A stretch of DNA of 64,000 nt from Ophiodon elongatus (GCA_016806645.1 JACSYO010000424.1:2130001-2194000); one strand, 5' to 3'; numbered from the stretch's first letter, positions 1 to 23,179 are shown. Numbers and translations are program-made. The notes: generated by a model not told the origin, from the sequence alone.

Positions 1-64
<64 letters not shown>
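1..64. repeat. (CA)n microsatellite at left edge
   Basis: Perfect CA dinucleotides from the first base; the tract probably continues left of the window. Confidence 0.98.
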
Positions 65-65
<1 letters not shown>

Positions 66-219
66 CATCCACCTTGTTTGCTCCGCAGTGCCCTCCTCTC
101 CTCCCCTGACCTCTCCTCTACCCTCCATCCTAACCTCTCGGTTTCTGTCTCCTCTGCCCATCCCTGTGGATATGTCAGCAGGAGGTACCATTAGTCCTTT
201 TTTTCCCTTTCTTCTGTTT

Positions 220-220
<1 letters not shown>

Positions 221-271
<51 letters not shown>

Positions 272-282
272 TCTCTCTCTCC
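221..282. repeat. (CT)n microsatellite
   Basis: Almost uninterrupted CT repeat. Confidence 0.95.
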
Positions 283-492
283 TGCATACCCCACCCACCA
301 CCACCTCCCTGCTCCGCTCCCCAGTTGATCTGGGCAGGTTGGCTTGCAGAGCCAGCGGACTGTGTAAGACAGAATAATTGGTTCACCATAAAATGTAAAA
401 GTGTCATTTTGAACAATGAGGTATGGGGAAGTGGAACAAATTGGAGGCCGGATTCGGAAGATGAGGAGGAAGGGGAGGGGTGGGTGAGGAGA

Positions 493-631
493 GGTGTGTG
501 TGTGTGTGTGTGTGTGTTGGGGGGTTGTTCATTTGCATGGTGACACACACAGTGGGAAATGAGAGAGTAAGTGAGAGGAGTCCATTTCTTGGTTAGAGCG
601 TCCCTTGTGATGCAGCACATAAAGAGTTTGC

Positions 632-663
<32 letters not shown>

Positions 664-742
664 GTGTATGACAGTGTGTGTGTGTGTAGTGTGTATGACA
701 GTGTGTTTGTGCGTGTGTGTGTGTGTAGTGTGTGTGTGTGTG
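493..742. repeat. interrupted (GT)n tracts
   Basis: GT runs at 493-517 and 633-662, and an interrupted run at 668-742. Confidence 0.9.
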
Positions 743-2503
743 TTATCTCACCAGCCATTCTCAGTTAAGTGTTTGTTCTATAAAAAGTCATAAAAAGGTG
801 CAAATGTCCATCTCAGTGTCCAAGGTCAAGTCTTAAGATCTTTTCTCTGAAATATATATTCATGTTACTGAAAACAGTTTACTCCAACTTTGACTGAACA
901 TATACTGTAAATGTTACCTATGATTGAATAACAAGCATCTTTCAAGCCTCCGCGAGCTGACTTTTTTTATATCATCCACCAATGACTGTAAAGCAGCGGC
1001 TGCCTGGAAAGTCAAATGGAAATCAATCTCAGAATTTATGGTGTGCAGTAGAAATTGTCCAGCAGCAACGTAAAGCACCCACCCAGCGTGTACAGTAGGC
1101 CAATCTGTTGCTAATGGGCTAAAGCATGAACAGCACTAGTACGGCCCTCTAACCTCTCAGGTTGCACCACAGTGCTGCTGGATCCACGTCCCACAGTTCC
1201 CAAAGATAATAAGCATGTCAGGCTCAATTAGTCCACTGTTTACAATATTATGCACCAGATATCTGTCATAATCCCATTTGATGTCTTCTTAAGTTCTGAG
1301 GTTTACAGCAGTTTGTGTAAAACTATCTTGGGTCTTTAAAGCATTCAAATACTTCCCTCAATATAAGCATATATATATAAGCAGTATTTCTTAACTTGTA
1401 AGCCTCTTGAAAGAGTAGAATTAAGGCGACATCAGGGTCAAGAGGCAAAGGGTAATTAATATCAGCCTTTGGAGTTTGAGGTAATCATTTGGAACAATAA
1501 GGGCACTGTGTGACAGAAGGTCTTCTACCTTTTATGACATTAGATAATAATCAAATGTGTATTGGCTGGAGCTCACTGTGCAGAAGCTTTCAACTGTAGC
1601 TCACTGTCTTCCTCACAGCTCATAGTTGTTATGGAGATGGTTATGTCGACATGCAGATTTCATTTTGCTCAAAACCTTTTGCATGACACAAGAAGACTCC
1701 ATGAAGACTATGTGATAGAGCTGAAAGCCTTGGAAAAAGAAAGCTAGTAAGAGGACCTTGAGTTATGATTGCTTTGTGAATGAGTTTCTTTTTATTATTT
1801 CTGTTCACAAATGAAAAAAACATCCCTTTCAATTCCGCCCCATGAACTATTCAGTGCACCATACATCCGAATAGATAAGTCAGTTAACATAGATGTTCTG
1901 TTTAATCTTGAAAGAGTTAACTGTTAAGAATTTAAATGTAACATTTGACTGTAAAAAAAAAAAGGTCATCATGTAAAGTTAGGCAAGTTTTAAGGATTGG
2001 ATTAGAAGGGAATTAGGGAATACATCTAGTGGGAGGAATGCTAAAATGAATGCACTAAATCCATACAGTCTGTGTTAGAATATGGGGGATTACCAGTTAT
2101 CTTTATATATATTGTGTGAAGCAGTAGGTTTAATCAATATACTACAAAATCTCTGTCAAGACCACTCACTCTCAAGAATATTATGTTATGAAGTGTAATG
2201 ACGGGGAATGGCTACACAGTGTCAAGGACTGTCTCAAGCAGTTCCACACAACCCAGAAGTGAAAGATGACGAGAAGGAGAAGATGTATGAAGGGAGGGAG
2301 AGGGACGAGATGGAGTCAAGACAGAGAGCTGAGAGGGGAGGGAGGGAGGGAGGGAGCCATGATGCTTCTTTGTCCTCTACTCTCTGTCGCTCACACCTCT
2401 CTCTTTTTCATGGACCATAATAAGTCACACCGCTCCAGCCGACCGCCGCCTGCAGTTTGCTTCAGCGTGTGTGATGGGATCTGCATGTGTGTTATCAGAG
2501 CAG

Positions 2504-2508
<5 letters not shown>

Positions 2509-2596
<88 letters not shown>
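2509..2596. repeat. (GT)44 microsatellite
   Basis: Perfect GT repeat of 88 bp. Confidence 0.97.
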
Positions 2597-2598
<2 letters not shown>

Positions 2599-2852
2599 GG
2601 GGGGTATGGGTAGGAGGTCAGCTCCATGGTGCATTCCTTCACACCCCATCAGCATCTGGGTGAAAGGAGGAGGGGATGATAGAATGGATGGAAGAAGGAA
2701 AGGGTGTCTCAAGGGGGTTGAGGAGGAGCTCTCTCCTTCTCTTTTTTTCTCTCCCACCCTCCCTTGCTGCGGCGGTGGGGGGGGGGGGGGTGTGCGCAGA
2801 ACGAGCGTCTGCCACGAGTTTAGCCCCTCGCCCACTACATTAAATGCACAGG

Positions 2853-2866
2853 GTTGCCTTGGCAAC
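2853..2866. promoter_or_regulatory. X-box palindrome in foxn3 intron
   Basis: GTTGCCTTGGCAAC is a perfect two-half-site RFX palindrome. A further CCATGGCAAC half site follows at 2877-2886, and more lie at 3112-3154. Confidence 0.5.
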
Positions 2867-2927
2867 GGAAACGCCACCATGGCAACACATGTAGTATAAG
2901 GCAGGTGCTGTCGCACTGTGAAGCCAT

Positions 2928-3044
<117 letters not shown>

Positions 3045-3433
3045 GTGGAGGGGGGGAATGAGATGGGGGGTGGTAGGGAAAACAGACAGGCTGTTAGCGC
3101 AGGAAAAATATGTTATCGCCGTGGCAACGCAATGTGGCAACTCTCCATGGCAACAGCAGGTGGCTCAGGGCTGAAATTTGCGTTCGCTCCTTTTGCTTTT
3201 TTGTATTGGTGTGTGTGTCTGTATACAGTAAGTGTGTGTGGTGCATGCAGCAGTGTGTGTGTGTGTGTGTGTGCATCTGGTGAGGTGAGAGCCACATCAC
3301 AAGTGCAGACGTCCAAATCCTCTCATTCAGCGGCTTAGCAGAACATAAAACAGGACTCATGTTACAAAGGAAACTCTTGATGAGTGGAAACAACTGCTTT
3401 TTCACAGTTCACTACGTCCCCAGGTGTTTTCTA

Positions 3434-3435
<2 letters not shown>

Positions 3436-3520
<85 letters not shown>
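3436..3520. repeat. (GT)n microsatellite
   Basis: Perfect GT repeat of about 42 units. Confidence 0.97.
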
Positions 3521-3521
<1 letters not shown>

Positions 3522-3650
3522 ATATGACCAAGACCCATGTTGTCAGACACCCAATGACTGTTAGCTCCAGAGAGAAAGAAGAGGAGCAGTCAGACGTGTT
3601 GTCTAATGGGAGCTAAAGACCACTCAACCTGGAAAAGCTCTTCCAGCCTC

Positions 3651-3931
3651 CCTCTCTCTCACTCTCTCTGTCTCTCACTCTCTCTCCCCCCACACTCTTT
3701 CTCACTCTCTCTCTCACTCTCCCTCTCTCACGCTCTCTCACTCTCTCTCTCACTCTCTCTCTCTCTCCCTCTCTCTCCCCCCACTCTCTCTCACTCTCTC
3801 TCTCCCCACACTCTTTCTCACTCTCTCTCTCACTCTCCCTCTCTCACACTCTCTCACTCTCTCTCTCTCTCCCTCTCTCTCCCTCTCTCTCCCTCTCTCT
3901 CTCTCTCCCTGCCCCTCCCTCTTTCTCCCTC
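3651..3931. repeat. CT-rich imperfect repeat
   Basis: CT dinucleotides with recurring CTCACTCTCT and CCCC interruptions, and larger duplicated blocks (for example ccccacactctttctcactc twice). Confidence 0.9.
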
Positions 3932-4071
3932 TGTCTTAAAGTTAGGGCTCCACCAGCAGACCTGTATCTATTGTCTTCTTGTGTGTGCATATGTGTGAGT
4001 GAAGATGTCTCCGTCTATGTGAGAAATGCCATCATTACCTCCCTCATTAGTGGTGCAATGATCACCTAAAC

Positions 4072-4073
<2 letters not shown>

Positions 4074-4142
<69 letters not shown>
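4074..4142. repeat. (GT)n microsatellite
   Basis: Perfect GT repeat of about 34 units. Confidence 0.97.
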
Positions 4143-4146
<4 letters not shown>

Positions 4147-4563
4147 AGCACTAGTGTAAGCGCGTGTTCTAACTGTTCACACTGTACACACGCCCGTCTT
4201 ACACATGTCTGTGTGACATAAGCGTGTGTTAAATGTGTGTGTGTTGGTGACGTTTTTTTATGTGTGAATGTGTGTGAATGGACTCGTGGCGGGCGGTGGG
4301 GGTTTGTCATGAGAAATTACCCCCATGGACTACAGCGGCGAGGCTGTAATTCTCTGAGGTAATCACAGGGAATAATGGCAACAGTGGGACACCCGGGAAT
4401 CTAATCACTATAATCAGAAGCACTGGCTTATGGGCTCAAATTCTTGCCTTGCTATCTGCCTCGCGATGAAGCCTGCCGGGCTGGTTGGCTGCTGCAACAT
4501 GATCAAATGGTTGACCAGTTTTCTTTTTTCTCCCCCCCCCCCGCCCCCCCACCTCCCTTCTAG

Positions 4564-15227
<10,664 letters not shown>

Positions 15228-15296
15228 GACTCAGACATAGAACAAGTACATAGTCATGCAAACACACACAGACGCTATACAGCTGAAAGCACGCAC

Positions 15297-15301
<5 letters not shown>

Positions 15302-15359
<58 letters not shown>
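15302..15359. repeat. (CA)n microsatellite in foxn3 3' UTR
   Basis: About 29 CA units, starting 75 nt after the stop, so probably present in the mRNA. Confidence 0.95.
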
Positions 15360-15361
<2 letters not shown>

Positions 15362-16062
15362 TAGGTCAACAGGTAACGTTACTACAGCATTAGTCTCAAC
15401 GGACACTTCTCATCTCCCTCTATCTATCTGCAGGGCATTAGGTGAATCCTACTTATTTGTGGCAATATCAAAAATCTATGTTTTCCTACATGTTCAGCAA
15501 CACTAACATCAATGGGTATTTCTCATGTGTCTTTGTTGTTTTTGTTGTTTAAAAGGGGATGAAAGCCATAAAAAAAGCGCATGTTTTGTCACTAATTTGG
15601 ACAAGTTGAACACGACGAAAGCGATTCACATTGAGGAGCGTACAGTACGTAAACACAGAAGATGGCTGTTTGTCTTACCTGTTTGTTTCTATGTGAATCT
15701 GTAGCAATCTTGCAGTGATGCCAGCAAAGACGGCGGAGCCTATTTAACAAGACTTAGAGCTCCCTGGGCCGCTCGCTAGCATCACTCTCCTACATCCACG
15801 AGCACAAATGTGAGACTGTGCCAAAGATAAGCGACCAGGTTGCTTCATGTAGCCGATACGACAGCTGACAAAAAAAGAAGAAGGCATAGTAGTAAAGAGG
15901 AGCTAGGGAGAATGACCTAAAGCGTCAAAATAATTGTAAAACCCAATGTGATATATATTCATGCACTTAAGATTATTTAACACCACTTATAATAGAAGCA
16001 TCATGGGTAAAGACATGGTTTATTTCAAGAGCACTCATAGTATTTAAGAATAGATATTTAAA

Positions 16063-16068
16063 AATAAA
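16063..16068 (+). terminator. candidate foxn3 poly(A) signal
   Basis: AATAAA sits about 840 nt after the foxn3 stop, followed at about 15-20 nt by a T-rich stretch. FOXN3 messages are known to have long 3' UTRs, so a distal site such as 18554-18559 may be used instead. This is weak evidence. Confidence 0.3.
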
Positions 16069-16626
16069 AAAAATGGTCATGTTTTATCACCATAGAGATG
16101 GATAGTGTGCCGGGTCTGAGGCAATATCTCCTTCAGTTTGTTGTTGTTGTTGCATAATGTAAACGTCCCTTAAACTTCCCCAGTACTTCTGTCCATAGAC
16201 GTAGACACCTGGTATAGATACCGTAGCTACCAGTAGCTACCACACCTTCCTCTTCATTTAACAATGTCAAAGAACTATATACATGAACTGTGGGTTTAGG
16301 TTTCTGTTTGTGTCTGTTTACCCTCACTCTACCCTCATAAAGATATAAGCAATTTGTCCCGTGTGGACAACTCTGTAAAAAGGTTAGAAAATATTTTATT
16401 TTTTTCCTTTCTTAATTGAAGCAATTTGACCTGCAGGACTTTCTCAGTTATATTGCATGGGTGCTTGTAAATAAGATAAAAAGCAAATCTTTTTTATTCA
16501 AAGATCATGTAAGATAAACAATGTATTTAGCATGAAGCATGACTTATTTTCATATAAACCTTGTTCCTAGAGGAAAGAAAAAAAGTTTTGCCGCCAATTC
16601 TTATACCCGTGATTATATTGGAATCT

Positions 16627-16657
<31 letters not shown>

Positions 16658-19600
16658 TGAATCTTTTGGGTTCTTTTTTTCTGAGCGGGCTTTCAAAGAC
16701 ACGTCTTCAGGGAGGAGCGTGGGGGATCACTCTGCACCTCTGGGCTTCGGGTTCAGGCTATGTAGGCCAACTGAATCACCTCTTAGGGGTGGGCTTCCGT
16801 CTTCTTCTGCCTGTACAGTGATTTTTAGGTGTTCAATGTTAACCCCAGTGTTATTTCAGAACACATGTGTAGAGTGTGTGTGAGTTGGTGTGCCCAGGAG
16901 CACACACCCTTTAACATTGTGCCTGCCTGCCTGCCTGCCCTCAGTACCTCTGTTGTCATGTCTCTGACATGTTTTGACAGAACGTTACTTGTCTTTATTT
17001 ATAACAGTATTGGTTTTTTTTCTCTCCTGTGTGTAAATGTACATGTGTCCTTATTTCCCATCGGCATTGTTCAGTGTAAATGTATGGATGAGACAGGCAT
17101 GGGAAGCTTTGTAGGTGTCCTGAAAGAACCTCATATCTCCAAATAGGCTACTTAGAAATCGTATTGAAAAGGAAGAGGAATGTAGGAGATGGCATAATGA
17201 CAAAAAAAGTTGTTTTTTTGATTTACATACAGTATTGTTAACCCTTTGATTAAAGGAATTACAGGCCCTTGTGGATGTCAAGCTTGCATACATATTTATC
17301 TCAAGAGCCCAAACCGGAGATCAGAGGGGTTTTTAATATATTTTGCCACTCTACAAAGAGTATGAGTATCTCACTTAGGATCAAGGAAACACTGACTTGA
17401 TTGAAATCCACAAGGGCAGTAGTGAGCTTTGACATTTTTGCATCAGAAGTGATGTAAATACTGCACTGCCATGATCCGGCATGCTTTTGCTGAAGCAGGA
17501 ATGCGTCAATGCATTCATTTCCCCGCGCCCGCAGAGATGCGGCGCAAACAAGAAGCAGCTCTGGAGGAGAAGACATGGGCCGGGTCGGGTTGTAGCAGCG
17601 GTCACACCGGGGTCTGTTTAAGCTCAATGGACGATGAGTGATTGTCAGCGAGCCGAGCAGGCAAACGAATGCATGACCCGTCCACTGGTGCAGTCCTTTG
17701 CCACCTGTAGCATGCATCACTGGCTTTGCATTTTGTATGGTATCCATGCCGACATACACAAAAAAAGGCTAAAAGGAGATAGCGTCGGTGTTCTTGTTTT
17801 GTGCCATCCGTCTCTCGTCTGATATCTGTCTGAGTGCTCCAGGTCAGCAACAATCCACTGTTGTGGTGACTAATAATGTGTTCAGCTGGCAAGAGCCATG
17901 TCGAGGGGGGAATGTGTTGCTTTAGCAACCACCTTTTTCCCTCTGACTCACTCGGCGACGTGCAGGAAGGATGAACTCCTGACCTCCGAGTCCTGGAAAA
18001 ACAGAGCAACACATAAAATATACCTTGGATATTTCAAAGCAAAGGAAATACACTTCACTGCCCGAAAAGCCCCTAAAACAAGTGTTTGTTTCAAACCTGC
18101 CAAACGTAACAAGGAAACACTCGAAAAAATACAGTTTCCATTTTTATTTATTTTATTTTATGTTTTTATGCACATTTTTATTTTATGTTCTGTTTTCTCT
18201 CTGACAAAATGATCTACAATACTGCCATTATTTCTTTGGTGACTGTCTGAGCTGAATATTGGAAAGCCATAGGTTAGAGATGTCAAAATGCAAAACTGTT
18301 ATTGATCTGTGAGATGTGATGCAGAGTGCACCGGGGTGTTGGTTTTTTTTTCAGTAAATGTTCAATTCTCTCCTTATTGTGCAATCATATTGCCAAAGAA
18401 TGATTTTAAGACCTATTTCATCACTACATGTAAATATCAACGTTGTCCAATACCGTGGCAAAAAATATATAAATGTTGTTTTATTTTGTTTTCCATTTCC
18501 TGAAAAACTGCAATGATGTTTATGTGATGTATTGTCTTCCAGTTGGTTGCAATAATAAAAAATATAAGTTGCAGAAGGTTCGTTTGGCTGCTCCTTTTGA
18601 CGGACTTGAACCGAAGCGGTCCGTCACAGAGAATAGCGCCACGCGGACCACCGTGACACGTTAACTCACAGCATCGCTGCTCTTCACAAGCAGCAATTTA
18701 ACCATGTTTCCTCTCCGAATGCAGAGTTAAATATAGTAAAGGCTCACAAGCAAGCATATCCCCCTCCCGGTCCCCCTCATTCTCACCACTTCCACATGCA
18801 CCACACACTAACCCCATCTACTGCTAAAGCGCTGGCTTTGTGAGACTGGAGACTCTTTCATTTGCTCTCAAGACTGACCCCAATCATTAACCTCACATAT
18901 TCCCATCAACAAGGGTCTTATCATAACCATGCCTCTTCTGCCAGTTAATTATTCATTTACTTCCTCTAATCATTTAAGTTCAATACTTCTGATTAAAGTC
19001 AGACTCCGCACCCCCTCAGGGGGAGAAGTAAAAGAGTTAAGTGTACCAAAGAGTTCCTCAATGCCTTATCAATCTGAGTGGTGCCATTTTGGAGCCGTGT
19101 GGCAGTGGAAGCCCATTCATAATTGAAGCCGAGACAGGCTTAATCTGGAGCCAGTGCCTCCCTGTGCAGTGCGCTCCCACCACCAACACAACTGGAGCTA
19201 GCAGCTCCTCTGTTGCTATGCAACTACAGCAAAGAAAGAGGGGGGAGAAAAGTGTGCATTCTCTAGATCTTTAGAGGGCATCGTACCACTCCGTTACCAA
19301 GAGTGAGACTCAAAGGCAGCGACGGCACACCTCGCGTCTGATCACATCTCATGGTTTTAGAACCCACCAGACACAAGTCTCCAATCATCTCTCAACTAAC
19401 ACTTCCCTTTTGTTTTTCCAAAGAAAAAGGTTACAAGTGAATGCAGAAGCATATTCTCATCAGTGTCGGGTCGACCTTTAATTTCCCCTCAGTGAAATGA
19501 ATTTAATGAAGTCCGTTGTGGCATTCCACGCTGGAGGACGCACACGGAGGTGCTAAGTGGACGGCTGCACAGAGAGCTGTGTGTTCCCGGCTATATCATC

Positions 19601-19840
19601 CATATCCACAGAGTGACCAGTGAGGCAAGTTTCCATGGAGACAGAAGTAGAGGTAACGTTCTCTTGTCAGCTCTCATTTACTGCAAAGCGTGAATGATTT
19701 TTTTGTAAATGTTCCCCTCGTAGTCAGGACAGGTGTATTTTTGATCAAACATAACCTAGGGATGTGGCTAGTCCCCCAAAATAATCACGTACACGCCCCC
19801 TTTATTGAATTAAAATAGTTCCCAGACAGAGTGAATGGGT

Positions 19841-19901
19841 CGTGTGTGCGTGCGTGTGCGTGCGCGTGCGCGCGCGCGCGCGCGTGTGTGCGTGTGTGTG
19901 T
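19841..19901. repeat. alternating CG/TG tract (Z-DNA type)
   Basis: 61 bp of strict pyrimidine-purine alternation with a central run of CG dinucleotides. Confidence 0.9.
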
Positions 19902-20422
19902 CATGGAATCAGAAAAAGGAGAGCTGGTTTTCTGGAGCTCTGCTACGTGGTGTGATCACACTCTTGTGGCAGCAAGATGTTACTACATTAAAAGTGCTCT
20001 GGAACCATAAACAAAGGCACCAAATATTCCCATATAGAAGTACTGTTACATTACAGAAATATAACGACAATAGGCACACACTTAATGGAATGACAAGGGA
20101 AGATACGTTACCAACTCATCGTTAAATCTTAATCAACAATTATTGACTTAAGTATTGGCAAAAAAGTTCAAACAGGATAGAGAAATGTTTCCAGAGTGAG
20201 TTAGTTAGCACAGAGATTTAGATTAAAATAGAGTGAGATTAAAGTCTTACTGCAGACCTATTACATAGTAGTTGTGGGTTTGTACGGGGCCTCCTTTCTT
20301 CTCTCTGGGCTCAGATTGTGCAGGAATTTGCACCGTTATGTCAACTGACTTCTGTCACCAAACACATTAATGCTCAAACTGAAGTCCATGTTTTCATTTG
20401 GGGTTTATGTGTGTAATTGTTG

Positions 20423-20474
20423 TATAAAATCCTACCCCATATTAATAGTATAAAATCCTACCCCATATTAATAG
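20423..20474. repeat. perfect 26-bp tandem duplication
   Basis: The unit beginning TATAAAATCCTACCCC occurs twice head-to-tail without a mismatch, about 200 bp upstream of the gtf2a1 promoter motifs. Confidence 0.95.
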
Positions 20475-20662
20475 TATTCGCCTATTATCTAATGATGGAG
20501 CAGTGTGCGGAAACCATGGCTCCTGAGATATTGTGATTATCTCCTTATATGGGTCATAATATTTACACTTGGCCTAATTCAGTAAACAAGATCACTGAGC
20601 ATTATGAAGCTAATGCGATCTGTGCACGTGTGTTTACCGCGCACCACGTTAAACACACTTAA

Positions 20663-20787
20663 ACTACATTTCCCAGCAGCAGGCGTGCCGCTTTGGTCGT
20701 CATACGACGTACGAGATCTCGCGCGAGGTACGGACTGACCCTGCCCTATGTCTCGCGCACTCGCAGCTCCATGCTCAGTATATAAAG
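20663..20787 (+). promoter_or_regulatory. gtf2a1 core promoter: ZNF143-type motif, TCTCGCG element and TATA box
   Basis: ACTACATTTCCCAGCAGC at 20663-20680 closely resembles the ZNF143/THAP11 element (ACTACAATTCCCAG). TCTCGCGCGAG at 20717-20727 is a near-palindromic TCTCGCGAGA-type element, with a further tctcgcg at about 20751. TATATAAAG at 20779-20787 is a good TATA box, predicting a start near 20805-20815 and a 5' UTR of about 170 nt before the ATG at 20985. The area is CpG-rich compared with its flanks. The roles are inferred from sequence only. Confidence 0.7.
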
Positions 20788-20984
20788 CAGGACAACGACG
20801 GAAGGAGGACGGCTGGGAGTCGCAGCCCGGGATTGTAAATAAGACCGCTAAAACTGTGTTTTATTTACAAAAGTAATGCCGGCTGTTTTAAGAGACCGTT
20901 CCCAGTTGTTTTAAATCGTTTTTTTGGTCATTTTTTGGCTCTATTTCTCGCCTATTTCCGTGTGGTTTTTACACTACGCGTATA

Positions 20985-21014
20985 ATGGCGAGCTCGGCTA
21001 ACTCGAACCCAGTG
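20985..21014 (+). CDS. gtf2a1: gtf2a1 coding exon 1
   Basis: It encodes MASSANSNPV, like the mammalian MANSANTNTV, and ends at GTG|gtaagg in phase 0. Intron 1 (21015-22783) contains a second CpG-rich block and an AT/GT microsatellite. Confidence 0.93.
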
Positions 21015-22571
21015 GTAAGGATCAATCTCTAAGGATTGTCAGCGGGGGAATGGGGGTTAAGATAAGAGAACGCTGTCAACGAGCGTTTTTTTTATCAGTC
21101 AGTAAAATGAATGGGCTTTAACAAACACTTCACTGTTCTATCAAATAAAATGACGACTAACTTCAGTCAATCGGCCATTTTAATCATTCTTGGAAAGTGA
21201 GGAGGTTAGATTGTTCTCTCCGATAAAGCCCTCTGGTAGAGCAATGGCTACTGTCCGAGGAGCGGTAGCGTCCTCACAGGCTGTAGACGCGGAGGCTGGG
21301 AGCCATATGCAAACGTTGATTTATGGCTATCTGTCCAGTTGAAGCTTTGAGTTGGCGTTAACGTGAGTTCATAGTATCTCTAAAATCAGATGTATGGCTC
21401 AGGGAATTCGAATTTGGCTTTGATGTTTGTGCTGTTGCTTTAGTTGAGGGTCAAAGCAATGCTTGTGTCGAGGAGTCTGACATTAAAGGGCAAATCGGTA
21501 ACGTTAAATGAGCTAAATAGTTTGATTTTGCATCATTATTAGACGCAGATGTTCGCAAAGCACCTCGCCACCATCCACTGCGAATGAATTATGCGTTTTT
21601 CTTCTTTAAATGAAAGTCTCCTCAGTCTTGAGCCTCATCACTGTCCACCATTCCACGACCAGCCGCAGCACAGCCGCCCCAAACCACCACTTTTACCAAT
21701 CTCATGACAAAGTAGTCCCGCTCCCCGCCGACACGGCCACACTAGGTAGTCTCAGCCGAGCAGCCATAAGATGAAACACCGAAAACATCCTTCACATTCC
21801 GCCACATACTGTTCAATGTACGGGGCTGTGGGGCGCGCAGTTTGCCGCTCCGTAAAATGGCTTCCACGTCTCCCCTCGCTCCGGTTGTGGCCCTCCTCTT
21901 TTCTGCCGCCTGGTTTTATACGGCCATATTGGCTCTCTAATATAGACTGCCCGGGATGGGAAGGTGCTACTCGACGCCACGTCACCGCCTCTACATATAA
22001 ACAGCAGGCTAAGCTTTAAATAGTGGCGGAGCAGTCGGGCCGAGCGGAGGGAAGCAGAGCCTCGGTCCGTGCTGCGGACAGTGGGGACGGCGCAGTGCGG
22101 GGCTGTTCGTTCGGCTGCCATTGTTCTACGGCTTCTCTAGCGGGCTGAGAAGCGACAGTTGTGTCGCTGTACACATTTAAATGGTATACACGAACTCTAG
22201 TTAGAGTGCGCCATGTTTGTACGTCATCCTGAGGGACACTGTTGGTCGTGACAGACCGACATGCAGACTGTGACGTGCGTAGGACCCATTAGAGCTAAAG
22301 CCCAGGGTTTATTTCCGTGGACCAACTTTAGAATGGAGCTAAATATTTGAAACAGTTATCCACTAAATCTTACTTTATTATGACCTACTACTGTATGCTT
22401 ATCTGGCAAGGGAAACCTGAATCTATATCTACATGGTTTGTTAGACATTTCATATTTTTCTGCTGTTATGGCAGCTGTGCAGCACTTATTAACTGATGTC
22501 TTCCTATTAAACATTTTGGAATACCATATGGTCTATGTAAAAGTAAGCCCCACGTAGGTAACTTTGATTAT

Positions 22572-22650
<79 letters not shown>

Positions 22651-23145
22651 ATATATATATATGTGTGTGTGTGTGTATACATATATATATATATATGTGT
22701 GTGTGTGTATATATATATATATTTTGTTATCAAACACAATAATGAAGGTGCTCTATTTCCTTTTTGTGCTTGCGTCCTCACAGCCTAAACTATATAAGTC
22801 TGTGATTGAGGATGTGATCAACGAGGTGCGGGAGCTGTTCCTGGATGAGGGAGTGGATGAGCAGGTGCTTCTGGAGCTGAAAACGGTAATGTCCCAATCA
22901 GCATTGCCCCCCCCCCCCTCCTCTCCTAGACCCTATACAGTATATGAACATTGTGAATGCCCTGAATGGATTTTATTCTCCTCTTAAAAATGGTAAATCA
23001 GAAAGTATTATTAAAACTCTGAGACAACCTTTTTCTCCTGCCTGATGCTCCAGCTGTGGGAAAACAAACTGTTGCAGTCCAAGGCAGTGGAGGGCTTCCA
23101 TACTGAGGAGCAGGCAGCCCTTCAGGCTGCCCAGCAGCAGCAGGC

Positions 23146-23179
<34 letters not shown>

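Larger units (their letters stand above)
15228..20660 (+). other. foxn3 3' UTR and foxn3-gtf2a1 intergenic region
   Basis: The 3' UTR starts at 15228 and carries a (CA)n tract at 15302-15359, only about 75 nt after the stop. Its end is uncertain: AATAAA occurs at 16063-16068 and 18554-18559. The remainder is unique-looking sequence with a poly-T tract (16628-16658), X-box-like palindromes at 17916-17929 and 19212-19224, a pure alternating purine/pyrimidine tract at 19841-19901 and a perfect 26-bp duplication at 20423-20474. No second gene is visible. Confidence 0.6.

Noticed and set aside
285..340. Pro/His-rich frame resembling the foxn3 segment after the forkhead domain
   Set aside because: No splice acceptor in the correct phase, and similarity is limited to low-complexity prolines.
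21925..21940. CCATATTGG as a serum response element
   Set aside because: It is one base short of the CC(A/T)6GG consensus and isolated.
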